Source: CAVQBP01 sp963848195 (lineage in GTDB: Bacteria > Bacteroidota > Ignavibacteria > Ignavibacteriales > Ignavibacteriaceae). Taken from it: 64,000 nucleotides of DNA. The position numbers were made by a program, and so were the translations under genes. The notes under the pieces were generated by a model. The model was not told the origin of the DNA. It searched no databases and worked only from the letters and a program-made list of their open reading frames with translations. This document shows positions 9,039 through 18,193 of this stretch, piece by piece (position 1 is the first letter of the stretch; the number at the start of each line of letters is the position of its first letter). The DNA lies in NCBI GenBank assembly GCA_963848195.1, contig CAWKCY010000016.1, positions 248,001 to 312,000 on the forward strand, in the 5' to 3' direction.

Positions 9039-9621
9039 TTGAATATTAGCGGAAGACCAAATATTGATTTAGAAAAATCTAAAACTTTGTCCAAAACCCT
9101 CATATCACAATTTATTGAAATGGCAGAACGTACGGGTGCAACTGTTGAAAAGATAAAACCATTGCCAGAAACAATAAATAGGATATTATTAAATATTACC
9201 GGCGGGTCAAAAAACATTGTAATGTCAGAACCATCTAATATTCCTCAATCGCTATTTAAATTATTTAAAAGAGAATGCAGATATTATAGAACAGCCTAAT
9301 GCAGGTCAATTAGCTTCTGCAGATTTTGGAATCAGCGATGCAATAGCCGGAGTTTCAAGTACAGGCTCTGTCTGCATTTCAATTGATTCGAGTTTAAATA
9401 ATTATATTAGTTTATTGCCAAAAGCGCACATAGTTGTGCTTGAATCGAACAGGATAGCTGCGCGTCCGAGAGATATTTTTGAACAGTATATTTTAAAACA
9501 GCCGATGGAAAAGAGAGGCTGGGTTTATATATCCGGGCCAAGTGCAACGGCAGATATGGGAGAATTAGTTAGAGGAGCTCACGGTCCGGCCAAATTATAC
9601 ATAATCTTATTGGAAAGTTAA
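9039..9621 (+). pseudogene. LUD-domain protein (LutC/YkgG-like), frameshifted at 9267-9270
   Basis: LUD proteins of the LutC class take part in lactate utilisation together with LutB. The first part (TTG start at 9039, about 77 codons) and the second part (from about 9270, including DFGISDAIAGVSSTGSV and ISGPSATADMGELVRGAHGP) lie in different frames. Removing one A from the AAAA at 9267-9270 joins them as SLFKLFKENADIIEQPNAGQ. In the second part the TGS and SATADM-HGP motifs are classic for the family. The stop overlaps the ATG of the next gene (TAATG). The start is uncertain: no ATG is in frame and the frame closes at 9027. Sequencing error and true inactivation cannot be told apart here. 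Confidence 0.8.
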
Positions 9622-11855
9622 TGATTAACCCGAGAGAAATAGCAAATAAAAGTAACCTTGAGAACCTGGCGAAAGCCATAAAAATGTCTCTCGAAATTGA
9701 AAGCGAAGCGGTAAAAAGGAATACGCAAACTTTTAATCTAAATCATTATATAACAACGGGGAAAATGGAAGATTATGATGTACTAAAAGATAAAGCAAGA
9801 AAATTAAAAGAATATGCAATTGAGAATCTTCCACAATTATTAGATCAATTAGAAAATTCAGTAAAAGCAAACGGCGGTCATTTCTATATTGCTAGGGATG
9901 CTAAGGATGCATGCGAATATATATTAAAGATATGCCATCAACATAATGCCGAATTAGTGGTAAAAGGTAAGTCAATCACTTCAGAAGAGATCAAATTGAA
10001 CCATGCATTAGAAGCGGGAGGAATTGAAGTCGCCGAAACCGATTTAGCTGAATTCATTCTTCAATATTCAGGTGAGCAGCCTTCACATATAGTTGGACCT
10101 GCCATACATCAGAGCCGGGAGAGGATTTCCAAATTATTTAAGGAGAAATTTAATCCGGATGTACCACTTGAAACAGGAGAGGAGTTAACAAAATTCGCCA
10201 AGGGAAAATTGCGGGAAAAGTTTTTAAATGCAGATATTGGAATAACCGGGGCAAATTTTATTGCTGCAGATACTGGATCTATTGTGCTTGTTGAAAGTGA
10301 GGGTAATATACGAATGACTTACAGCCTTCCCTCAGTCCACATTGCAGTTGCCGGTATAGAGAAAGTTCTTCCATCATTAAAAGATTTAAGCACTTTTATT
10401 GAACTATTAGCGCCAAGTAGTACCGGTCAACCATTAACATCTTATACAAATATTATAAAGCCGCCATTAGATTTACCTTTACTTTCATTTAATAATAAGA
10501 AAAAAGATAAACGTGAATTTTATCTGGTATTGATTGATAACGGCCGTATGAAAATGAGAGAAGATCCTGTCTTGAGAGAAACACTTTATTGTATTAGATG
10601 CGGCGCCTGTTTGAATGTATGTGCAAACTTTCAGTCTGTTGGCGGACATGCATTTGGGGGAGAGACTTATTCAGGAGGAATTGGAGGAGCGTGGGAGACT
10701 GGAACAGGAAAAGTTGAAAATGCCCGATTTAGTGAATTATGTACGGGTTGTTCCCGATGTGTACCTCAATGCCCGGTAAGAATTGATATACCCTGGTTAA
10801 ATGAAGTTCTTCATCAAAGATTAAATGAAAAAGAAAAATCAAAGTATTCATTTATATTTAAGGGTCTTTTACCAAAGGACAGCAGCCATGAAAAAGGAAG
10901 CTTACAGAAGCTCTTTCTGGGAAACTTTTATCATTTTGCAAGATTAGGAAGCCGGTTTGCATCAATATCTAATTATGCTCAGAACAGCAGTGCCATCAAA
11001 ATCCTAATGGAAAAATATTTAGGAATAAGCAGGAAAAGAAAGCTGCCTGAATTTGCAGATAAAACGTTACTAAACCAATTTCAAGGACATAGTTCAGAAG
11101 AAAAGTTAAATTCAAAAAGGAAACTTTTGTTATTTGCAGATATTTATACAAATTTTCTATATCCTTCCAGAGGTATTGCAACTTTGGAGATATTCAAGAG
11201 AACAGGAAATGATTTGGTGCTTAGCAAGGTGCTGCCGGATGGAAGGGCGGCATTGTCACAAGGATTGATTGAAACTTCAATAAGACGAGCAGAGATAGCA
11301 GCGGGATATTTAATTGAATGGATTGACAAAGGATATGATATAATAGTAATTGAACCGAGTGTTCTTGCTATGTTCCGCCGTGATTATAAGCATTTGTTAA
11401 AAAATGAAGAAGAATTTAATAAGCTTAGAGCTCATTGTTACGAGCCTTTAGAGTACCTTAATGACTTAGCAACTGAAGAAAAAACAGATCTGAATAAAAT
11501 ATTTGATACCGGGAAACTGCCTAGCGGTGCTCAAATATTTTATCATAGTCATTGTCAGCAAAAAACTATCGGAGCAGCAGTTAGTACTGCTGAGATATTT
11601 AATAAGCTGGGAATAAAGGTTATTGAGTCTCGAGTTGAATGCTGCGGCATGGCAGGAAGCTTCGGATATAAAAAAGATTTTTACGAGTTAAGTATGCGTG
11701 ATGCCGAAGATTTGTTTAAGCAAATTCAATCAGCGGGAAGTAAAGAGGATATTATGGTGCTTGTCAGCGGAATTTCGTGCAGAGATCAGATTTCTGAAGG
11801 ATTAGGGTGTGGGGTGATGCACCCGGTTGAATTGCTGGCGAGACTCGTAATCTAG
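9621..11855 (+). CDS. LutB-type LUD/iron-sulfur protein fused to a CCG (lactate dehydrogenase Fe-S tail) domain
   Basis: The 744 residues split into three parts. Residues about 60-310 form a LUD domain (TGANFIAADTGSIVLVESEGN). Residues 324-334 (CIRCGACLNVC) and 374-384 (CTGCSRCVPQC) are two 4Fe-4S ferredoxin-type sites. Residues about 490-744 resemble the C-terminal Fe-S domain of FAD-linked D-lactate/glycolate dehydrogenases (HSHCQQK at 642-648, CCGMAGSFGY from 674, SGISCRDQI). LutB takes electrons from lactate oxidation; ordinary LutB ends soon after the second cluster at about 480 residues. In the added domain the first CCG motif is changed to PDG (539-541), and the usual EPSC is EPSV (578-581). 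One cluster half-site is therefore lost. Translational coupling to the LUD gene supports a lactate role. Confidence 0.85.
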   Translation: MINPREIANKSNLENLAKAIKMSLEIESEAVKRNTQTFNLNHYITTGKMEDYDVLKDKARKLKEYAIENLPQLLDQLENSVKANGGHFYIARDAKDACEYILKICHQHNAELVVKGKSITSEEIKLNHALEAGGIEVAETDLAEFILQYSGEQPSHIVGPAIHQSRERISKLFKEKFNPDVPLETGEELTKFAKGKLREKFLNADIGITGANFIAADTGSIVLVESEGNIRMTYSLPSVHIAVAGIEKVLPSLKDLSTFIELLAPSSTGQPLTSYTNIIKPPLDLPLLSFNNKKKDKREFYLVLIDNGRMKMREDPVLRETLYCIRCGACLNVCANFQSVGGHAFGGETYSGGIGGAWETGTGKVENARFSELCTGCSRCVPQCPVRIDIPWLNEVLHQRLNEKEKSKYSFIFKGLLPKDSSHEKGSLQKLFLGNFYHFARLGSRFASISNYAQNSSAIKILMEKYLGISRKRKLPEFADKTLLNQFQGHSSEEKLNSKRKLLLFADIYTNFLYPSRGIATLEIFKRTGNDLVLSKVLPDGRAALSQGLIETSIRRAEIAAGYLIEWIDKGYDIIVIEPSVLAMFRRDYKHLLKNEEEFNKLRAHCYEPLEYLNDLATEEKTDLNKIFDTGKLPSGAQIFYHSHCQQKTIGAAVSTAEIFNKLGIKVIESRVECCGMAGSFGYKKDFYELSMRDAEDLFKQIQSAGSKEDIMVLVSGISCRDQISEGLGCGVMHPVELLARLVI

Positions 11856-11878
11856 TACTGAGTATTGAGTCGATAGAT

Positions 11879-11970
11879 GGAAGTCAGAAGCCAGAGGTCA
11901 GAAGTCAAGCCAGAGGTCGGAAGTCAGAAGCCAGAGGTCAGAGGACAAGACAGAAAGTCAGAAGTCAGGT
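11879..11970. repeat. GAAGTCAGA / CCAGAGGTC tandem repeat
   Basis: The units GAAGTCAGAAG, CCAGAGGTCAGAAG and close variants repeat about seven times. The surrounding gap (11856-12153) has no gene and also carries an ACGATTATGATTAAAATTACGA stretch near 12053. A related block lies at 46971-47042 after mfd, again directly downstream of a plus-strand gene. Confidence 0.7.
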
Positions 11971-12153
11971 GGGGGTAATAATTCATTTCTTATTTTTTCC
12001 AAATGTTTTTATACTGAACCCCTTGAATGGGAAATTCCTCTCTGTTAGAGACTACGATTATGATTAAAATTACGAGTAAAAATATTGGTGCTTGATTGTT
12101 TGATATTAAAGTGATATCATTGTGATAGCAATAATATCTTAATAGGGAGAAAA

Positions 12154-13029
12154 ATGGAAAAAATAGCGGAAAAAGCTGCTTCAAAGATTAACGGATTTTT
12201 AATTCTGTTAATATCTTTTGTTTTATTAGTGCTTGATATTTACATATTAGTATCTGGAATAAGAGCGAACGCACCACAAGTTTTATGGATATTTTTCCCT
12301 CTGATTTTGATAATAATATTTTTAATACCGGGATTTATGGTGATCCAGCCGAATGATTCCAGGGTACTGATATTATTCGGTAAATATAATGGAACTGTCC
12401 GAGACTCAGGTTATTGGTGGGTAAATCCGTTCACTGTAAAGAAGAAGGTATCATTGAGGATAAGGAATTTCAGTAGTGAAAAAATCAAAGTTAATGATTT
12501 AAATGGGAATCCAATTGAGATAGGAGCAGTAATAGTATGGAAAGTTGGTGATTCGGCAAAGGCTGTATTTGATGTAGAAAATTATGAACAATTTGTCGAC
12601 ATTCAGAGTGAGACTTCGATAAGATCTCTTGCATCGGAATATCCTTATGATGAAAATGAAAATGTTAAGGCATCGTTAAGGGGAAGTCCACAAGAAATAG
12701 CTGAGAGTTTACAGAAACAAGTACAATCAAGATTGGAAATTGCAGGAGTTGAAGTTATTGAAGCACGAATAAGTCATCTTGCATATGCGCAGGAAATTGC
12801 ACAGGCGATGCTGCGAAGGCAGCAGGCTGAGGCAGTAGTAGCCGCAAGGTATAAGATAGTTGAAGGTGCGGTGGGGATGGTTGAAATTGCATTGAAATCA
12901 TTAAGCGAGCAAAAAATAATAGAACTGGATGAAGAGAAAAAAGCTACAATGGTAAATAATCTCATGGTTGCATTAGTATCGGAATCTGAAGTTACACCGG
13001 TGATAAATACAGGTACGCTTTATCAATAG
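12154..13029 (+). CDS. SPFH/Band 7 domain membrane protein
   Basis: Two N-terminal membrane helices (about residues 15-33 and 42-62) are followed by a Band 7 (stomatin/prohibitin/flotillin) domain from about 65 to 250. It includes the typical VIQPNDSRVLILFGKY entry and the helical ARISHLAYAQEIAQAMLRRQQAEAVVAARYKIVEGAV segment. Such proteins form membrane scaffolds or rings and often partner with proteases or stress systems. GGAGAAAA precedes the ATG. It is followed after 19 bases by an unknown protein and then by a ribbon-helix-helix protein, and the trio probably forms one operon. I have no specific substrate to propose. Confidence 0.88.
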   Translation: MEKIAEKAASKINGFLILLISFVLLVLDIYILVSGIRANAPQVLWIFFPLILIIIFLIPGFMVIQPNDSRVLILFGKYNGTVRDSGYWWVNPFTVKKKVSLRIRNFSSEKIKVNDLNGNPIEIGAVIVWKVGDSAKAVFDVENYEQFVDIQSETSIRSLASEYPYDENENVKASLRGSPQEIAESLQKQVQSRLEIAGVEVIEARISHLAYAQEIAQAMLRRQQAEAVVAARYKIVEGAVGMVEIALKSLSEQKIIELDEEKKATMVNNLMVALVSESEVTPVINTGTLYQ

Positions 13030-13048
13030 AGCACTTAAATAATTCTAT

Positions 13049-13555
13049 ATGAAAAATTTATCCGGTTACATGGGGCAAAAAATAGAATTAGTTCAACCTT
13101 CGGTTTGGAAGACATACTATGAATTGAAAAGCAATAGTGGAATTATTGGAAGGATAAGAAAAACTAAAACATTCGGCTTTGAACTGGAGATTGAGGTATT
13201 TAATAAAAAATGGATCTTTTACCGTCCTTCTTTTTGGAGATCGGAAGTTGCGATAAGGGAGTCCGTGAATACATTGCCTTATGCAAAGTATAAGGGTGGA
13301 AGTTTTAAAAAGTTTGGTATGGTTGAACTTCCCAAAGGAGAGCGAATAAAGATAATTTTTAAAACCTTTAAGAATGATTATGAAATACAGGATTCATCCG
13401 GCAGAGTGTTAATTAAACTAATAGATAAAGTAAAATATAAGACAGCAGTGGAAATATTTATAGAAAAAAAGTCTGAGGTAATTGATAAATATCCATGGAT
13501 AATTATCCTTGCATGGTATATTTCGGCGCAAAGGAAGCATGCAGCTGCCGGATAA
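13049..13555 (+). CDS. Unknown beta-rich protein in the SPFH operon
   Basis: The 168 residues have no signal peptide. The chain is basic and aromatic-rich with alternating short strands (FGFELEIEVFNKKWIFYRPSFWRSEV), which suggests a compact beta fold such as a tubby/LURP-one-like barrel, though I cannot show that. The C-terminus has a short hydrophobic stretch (YPWIIILAWYISA, about 148-160) that could touch the membrane. It lies between the SPFH gene and the ribbon-helix-helix gene with gaps of 19 and 14 bases. No function is assigned. Confidence 0.7.
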   Translation: MKNLSGYMGQKIELVQPSVWKTYYELKSNSGIIGRIRKTKTFGFELEIEVFNKKWIFYRPSFWRSEVAIRESVNTLPYAKYKGGSFKKFGMVELPKGERIKIIFKTFKNDYEIQDSSGRVLIKLIDKVKYKTAVEIFIEKKSEVIDKYPWIIILAWYISAQRKHAAAG

Positions 13556-13569
13556 AAAGTTAAAAATAT

Positions 13570-13779
13570 ATGACAGAGAAGAAAAAATTTTTATTGAGAA
13601 TCGATGGGGATATTTATTCTGCTTTAGAAAAGTGGGCAGCAGATGAATTAAGAAGTATTAATGCGCAAATTGAATATTTGTTAACGGAAGCATTAAAGAA
13701 AGCAGGGAGGAAGATTTCTGCTAAAGAAGAAGATACAAGTTCAAGTGTAAGTTCAAGTTCAAGTACCAGCCTTCGTTAA
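13570..13779 (+). CDS. Arc/MetJ-type ribbon-helix-helix protein with a serine-rich tail
   Basis: The 69 residues begin with a beta strand (KKFLLRID) followed by two helices (YSALEKWAADELRSINAQIEYLLTEALKKAG), the layout of Arc-family DNA-binding proteins and of many antitoxins. The tail (about residues 55-69) is serine-rich and encoded by an AGTTCAAGT microsatellite, so its length may vary between strains. It closes the SPFH operon. It may repress that operon or serve as an antitoxin to an unrecognised partner, but no toxin is visible. The 270 bp after it hold a short open stretch on the plus strand (about 13799-13901) that lacks a start, and nothing I can name. Confidence 0.75.
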   Translation: MTEKKKFLLRIDGDIYSALEKWAADELRSINAQIEYLLTEALKKAGRKISAKEEDTSSSVSSSSSTSLR

Positions 13780-14049
13780 AGCTTCCAACTTAATTAAAAG
13801 TTTCGACCTTCCGCTAAAAACTCTGGTAGCCATGCAGAAATGCTGCTTGAATGGCATACGGATGCGTTTAAGATTAATAATGAATTGACTCTGGAAGAGT
13901 GAGAGCACAAGCATGAGCAAGAAAAAAGAAATATTATTGTTCCGTGGGGTAAAAGGATTATGATATTTAAGGAATAATATTTTATTTTACCTTTCATATA
14001 ATGTTAAAACTGAAAATAAAATAATTCATTAGTAAACGGAGCAGAGAAT

Positions 14050-14760
14050 ATGAAAAATTTGAACCGTGATTCAGCAATATGTCAGGTATGTAAGAAAGAA
14101 AAAAAGATTTCTCAAATGCGTCCGGTTGTTTCAATTCGAGAGCCGATTTTACAACTTATAAACAAGGATGGATATGAACTTGATCCGCAAGGTTATGTGT
14201 GTTTAGATGATCTGAATAAATACAGAAAGCAGTATATTCAAAGTGTAATGGAGGAAGAAAAGGGAGTGCTTAATACGAACGATAAGGAAGTGCTGGATAG
14301 TATTGTTGAAAGGGATTTAATTACCAGGAATGTTGAGAAGGATATTGATCAAAAAATAACTTTTGGACAGAGACTTTCAGACAATATTGCAAAATTCGGA
14401 GGGAGCTGGAAGTTCATTATTTTTTTCATGTCCTTTTTAATTGTCTGGATGATTATAAATGTCATTTTCCTTACAACCAGAGCTTTTGATCCCTTTCCCT
14501 TTATCCTTTTAAATTTAATACTTTCATGTATAGCCGCTATCCAGGCGCCGGTAATAATGATGAGTCAAAACCGGCAGGAGGAAAAGGATCGTATGAGGTC
14601 TCTTCATGATTACCAGGTTAATTTAAAGGCAGAAGTTGAGATAAGACTGCTGCATGATAAGATAGATCATATGCTCGTTCAGCATGGACAAAGAATGCTT
14701 GAGATACAGCAGATACAGGTAGAGCTGATGGAGGAAATTTCCAGCAGGATGAAGAAGTGA
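14050..14760 (+). CDS. DUF1003 inner-membrane protein
   Basis: The 236 residues start with a possible metal-binding head (CQVCKKEKK at 11-19, a CxxC). A helical stretch follows, then two membrane helices (about 122-142 and 150-172) joined by the DUF1003 signature FDPFPFILLNLILSCIAAIQ, and then APVIMMSQNRQEEKDR. The C-terminus is a long charged helix, likely a coiled coil in the cytoplasm. DUF1003 has no established biochemical role. GGAG lies 8 bases before the ATG. The gene stands apart from its neighbours and is flanked by repeat-bearing gaps. Confidence 0.88.
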   Translation: MKNLNRDSAICQVCKKEKKISQMRPVVSIREPILQLINKDGYELDPQGYVCLDDLNKYRKQYIQSVMEEEKGVLNTNDKEVLDSIVERDLITRNVEKDIDQKITFGQRLSDNIAKFGGSWKFIIFFMSFLIVWMIINVIFLTTRAFDPFPFILLNLILSCIAAIQAPVIMMSQNRQEEKDRMRSLHDYQVNLKAEVEIRLLHDKIDHMLVQHGQRMLEIQQIQVELMEEISSRMKK

Positions 14761-14769
14761 GGGGAATTG

Positions 14770-14925
14770 GAGTTATGGAGTATTGGAGTAATGGAATGTT
14801 GGTGTTATGTCATTCTATTGTCATTCAGTGGTCATTCGATTGTCATTCATAGTCATTCGTAGTGGAGTTGTGGAATGATGGAGGATGGAATGATGGAGTA
14901 TTGGAATGGTGGAATCTAATTAGAT
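14770..14925. repeat. GGAGTATTGGA / GTCATTC low-complexity repeats
   Basis: TGGAATG-, GGAGTATTGGA- and GTCATTC-type units alternate through most of the gene-free gap 14761-15052. The GTCATTC part recurs at 39549-39580 after mnmE. Such strings are common gap filler in this genome. Confidence 0.55.
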
Positions 14926-15052
14926 AGATATTATAATTGAGGGAAGAAGGGGTTAATTTGGGGAAATCTAATGTTTTCAATTTGTAAATGAGTTAAGAAC
15001 TCTTGATATTATTTAATTGAATTTTTGAAGTTTAATATGAAAGGGCGGATTT

Positions 15053-15544
15053 GTGGAGTTTAGGATTCATCCGGAAACAAGGATCGGGCATATACATTTA
15101 ACAGTTTCTGATCTTGATCGGTCATTAAAATTTTATAGAGATCTTTTGGGATTTGAAATAACGCAGGGATATGGAGATTCTGCGGTTTTTTTATCTGCCG
15201 GAGGATATCATCATCATATAGGATTAAATACATGGGCAGGGAAAGGAGCTACGCCCCCTCCGAATGGTCATACAGGACTTTATCATTTTGCAATACTTTA
15301 TCCTTCCAGAAAAGAATTGGCAAGAATAGCAAAGAGATTATTTGAGGTCAATTATAAGATAGAGGGTGCATCGGATCATGGAGTTTCCGAATCAATTTAT
15401 ATTACAGATCCTGATGGAAACGGGGTTGAATTATATGCAGATAGAGAAGAAGAAAAATGGCCAATTGATACAGAAGGACATTTACAAATGGAAACAAAGC
15501 ACCTTGATGTTATAAATTTACTATCGGAGCTAGATGATGAATGA
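15053..15544 (+). CDS. VOC-family (glyoxalase/catechol 2,3-dioxygenase-like) metalloprotein
   Basis: The 163 residues form a vicinal-oxygen-chelate fold. The likely metal ligands are the His in IGHIHLTV (residues 12-19), the His in LYHFAILYP and the Glu in NGVELYAD near residue 141. The run YHHHIGLNTWAG and the segment DHGVSESIYITDPDGNG match the CatE/catechol 2,3-dioxygenase-like group. The start is GTG at 15053, preceded by AAAGGG at a suitable distance; no ATG is in frame upstream. The substrate cannot be told from sequence. Confidence 0.82.
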   Translation: MEFRIHPETRIGHIHLTVSDLDRSLKFYRDLLGFEITQGYGDSAVFLSAGGYHHHIGLNTWAGKGATPPPNGHTGLYHFAILYPSRKELARIAKRLFEVNYKIEGASDHGVSESIYITDPDGNGVELYADREEEKWPIDTEGHLQMETKHLDVINLLSELDDE

Positions 15545-15610
15545 AAACAAACATCTAAAATCCCGATATTAAAATTTCAAATTTCTTAACCAGAATTTTA
15601 TAGAGGTTTC

Positions 15611-18106
15611 ATGGGACTCAAAAACGGTTCTGTATTTTTTACAGATAAAGAAAGCCTGGAAAGTTATTCACTTACCAACCAATTTGCGGAACATATGGAA
15701 TTTATGCTGGTAAAGGATAAATTTACAGCAACGGGGGAAGATGCATATTATGCTTTATCATTATCAATTAGAGATCGATTAGTAAGACGATGGCTCCGTA
15801 CGCAGTTAAAATATACGCAGGAAGATGCCAAGAGGGTATATTATTTATCAATGGAATATTTGATGGGAAGGCTGCTTGGAAATGCACTTATTAATCTTGG
15901 ATATTATGATGAATGCTATAATATCCTTAAAGAAAACGGATACAGCTTAGAAGCGATCAGAGATTATGAAAATGATATGGGATTAGGAAACGGTGGTTTA
16001 GGGAGGTTAGCAGCATGTTTTTTAGATTCAATGGCGACAATGGAGCTGCCCGCATTCGGATATGGTATAAGGTATAGGTTCGGAATATTTGAACAGGAAA
16101 TTCAAAATGGTTATCAGGTTGAGAGAGCGGATAACTGGTTAATATTCGGGAATCCATGGGAAATTTTAAGAAGGAAATTAGCTTACAGAGTTAAATTTTA
16201 TGGAAAAGTAGTCCAGAGTTCAAACGATAAATTAAAATTTGAGTGGGTAGAGACACAGGATGTAATGGCAATTGCATACGATGTTCCTGTACCAGGATAC
16301 AATACCAATACGGTGAATAACTTAAGATTGTGGGAAGCCAGAGCAACGAGATCTTTCAATTTTGAAGACTTTAACAGCGGCAATTATTTAGCAGCAGTAG
16401 AAAGCAAGAACAATTCAGAAAATATTTCAAAGGTATTATATCCCAATGATACAATTGATAAGGGGAAATATTTAAGGTTAAGGCAGCAATATTTTTTTGT
16501 ATCAGCGACGCTTCAGGATATTATTAGAAAATATAAAATTAATCATAAAACGTACGATAAATTTGCAGAAAAAACAGCGATACAATTGAATGATACGCAC
16601 CCGGTAATAGCAATACCGGAGCTGATGCGAATTCTTATAGATGAAGAAAATTTAAACTGGGATGATGCGTGGGAGATAACGACTAAAACGTTTTCCTATA
16701 CGAACCATACAGTAGTTCCGGAAGCGCTGGAAGAATGGTCAATAACAATTATGGAAAATCTTCTACCACGTCATTTAATGATAATATATGAAATTAACAG
16801 ACGATTCATTGAATTTATAGTAAACAATTATACAACAGATGATTCAATAATAGCAGAGCTTTCCATTGTAAGGGAACACCCGGAGAAGAAAATAAGGATG
16901 TCAAATCTAGCTATTATCGGGAGTCATAATATAAACGGAGTTGCAGCATTACATACTGAGATATTAAAGAAAAATATATTTCATCATTTTTATAAGATAT
17001 ATCCTGAAAAATTTGTTAATGTAACAAATGGAATAACGCCAAGAAGGTGGTTAAAAACTGCTAACCCGTTATTGTCAGGTTTAATTTCCGATAAGATAGG
17101 CTTTAGCTGGATAACAAAGCTAACAGAATTGAAAAAGCTGGAAAGTTTTATTGATGATCCTGAATTCAGGGAAAACTGGCGAAGCAGCAAATGGCTGACG
17201 AAAAAATTACTGATAGGTTATATTCAGAATGAGCATAATATTAAAATAAACCCGGAATCAATGTTTGATGTTCAAATAAAGAGGTTTCATGAATACAAGA
17301 GGCAGTTATTAAATGTTTTTCATATAATTACATTATACAATAGGATAAAGGATAATCCCAATCATGATATGGTACCACGGACGGTAATCTTCAGCGGAAA
17401 GGCTGCACCTGCTTATTATATGGCAAAACTTGTAATTAAACTAATTAATTCAGTTGCAGAAGTAGTAAATAACGATCCGGATGTAGGAGATAAATTAAAG
17501 GTTGTTTTTCTGAAGAATTATTCAGTAACACTAGCAGAAAAGATAATTCCTGCTGCAGATCTTTCGGAGCAAATATCTACAGCGGGATTTGAAGCTTCGG
17601 GAACGGGTAATATGAAACTTGCATTAAACGGTGCAATAACAATCGGAACGATGGACGGAGCAAATGTTGAAATGCGGGAGGAAATAGGAGAGGAGAATAT
17701 AATAATATTTGGGTTATTAGCAGATGAAGTAGTTAAGCTAAAAAATAGCGGATACAACCCGAAAGAATATTATAACAAAAATCCTGAAATTAAAAGAATT
17801 GTTGATATTATAGCAGGGAATTACTTTAACAGAAGTGAGCCGGGAATATTCCAGCCGATTATAGAGGGGTTACTGGATTATGATTATTATTGTCTTTTCC
17901 CCGATTATGATCCTTATATAAAAGCACAGAAAAAAGTGGACAATTTATATAAAAACCAGGATGAGTGGACAAAAAAATCTATACTTAATTGTGCAAGAAT
18001 AGGTAAATTTTCATCTGACAGATCAATTAAGGAATATGCGGAGAAAATATGGAATGTTAAACCTATTAAGGTTGAACTGGATGGCTTAAATAAGAAAATT
18101 AAATAA
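15611..18106 (+). CDS. glgP: Glycogen/alpha-glucan phosphorylase
   Basis: GlgP releases glucose-1-phosphate from glycogen or maltodextrins using pyridoxal phosphate. The 831 residues match the usual length. Visible marks are EYLMGRLLGNAL near the N-terminus, NDTHPVIAIPELMRIL, ALHTEILK, QIKRFHEYKRQLLN, and the PLP-lysine motif EASGTGNMKLALNGAITIGT (Lys in GNMK), followed by DGANVEM. AGAGG lies before the ATG. The gene ends at a strong hairpin terminator, so it is probably transcribed alone. No other glycogen genes are in the window. Confidence 0.96.
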   Translation: MGLKNGSVFFTDKESLESYSLTNQFAEHMEFMLVKDKFTATGEDAYYALSLSIRDRLVRRWLRTQLKYTQEDAKRVYYLSMEYLMGRLLGNALINLGYYDECYNILKENGYSLEAIRDYENDMGLGNGGLGRLAACFLDSMATMELPAFGYGIRYRFGIFEQEIQNGYQVERADNWLIFGNPWEILRRKLAYRVKFYGKVVQSSNDKLKFEWVETQDVMAIAYDVPVPGYNTNTVNNLRLWEARATRSFNFEDFNSGNYLAAVESKNNSENISKVLYPNDTIDKGKYLRLRQQYFFVSATLQDIIRKYKINHKTYDKFAEKTAIQLNDTHPVIAIPELMRILIDEENLNWDDAWEITTKTFSYTNHTVVPEALEEWSITIMENLLPRHLMIIYEINRRFIEFIVNNYTTDDSIIAELSIVREHPEKKIRMSNLAIIGSHNINGVAALHTEILKKNIFHHFYKIYPEKFVNVTNGITPRRWLKTANPLLSGLISDKIGFSWITKLTELKKLESFIDDPEFRENWRSSKWLTKKLLIGYIQNEHNIKINPESMFDVQIKRFHEYKRQLLNVFHIITLYNRIKDNPNHDMVPRTVIFSGKAAPAYYMAKLVIKLINSVAEVVNNDPDVGDKLKVVFLKNYSVTLAEKIIPAADLSEQISTAGFEASGTGNMKLALNGAITIGTMDGANVEMREEIGEENIIIFGLLADEVVKLKNSGYNPKEYYNKNPEIKRIVDIIAGNYFNRSEPGIFQPIIEGLLDYDYYCLFPDYDPYIKAQKKVDNLYKNQDEWTKKSILNCARIGKFSSDRSIKEYAEKIWNVKPIKVELDGLNKKIK

Positions 18107-18152
18107 AGGATGCGGAAACCAGATACAGGATACTAAATATTTGATACTGGAT

Positions 18153-18193
18153 AAGTGCCGGTCACTTTAAAAGTAACCGGCACTTGTTTTTTT
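18153..18193 (+). terminator. Rho-independent terminator of glgP
   Basis: Arms AAGTGCCGGT (18153-18162) and ACCGGCACTT (18176-18185) pair over 10 bp and are followed by GTTTTTTT. The T-run overlaps the stop of the converging gene. Confidence 0.9.

Noticed and set aside
13794..13997. Minus-strand frame of 67 codons between the ribbon-helix-helix and DUF1003 genes
   Set aside because: No ribosome site or recognisable domain; the opposite strand has an equally weak remnant.
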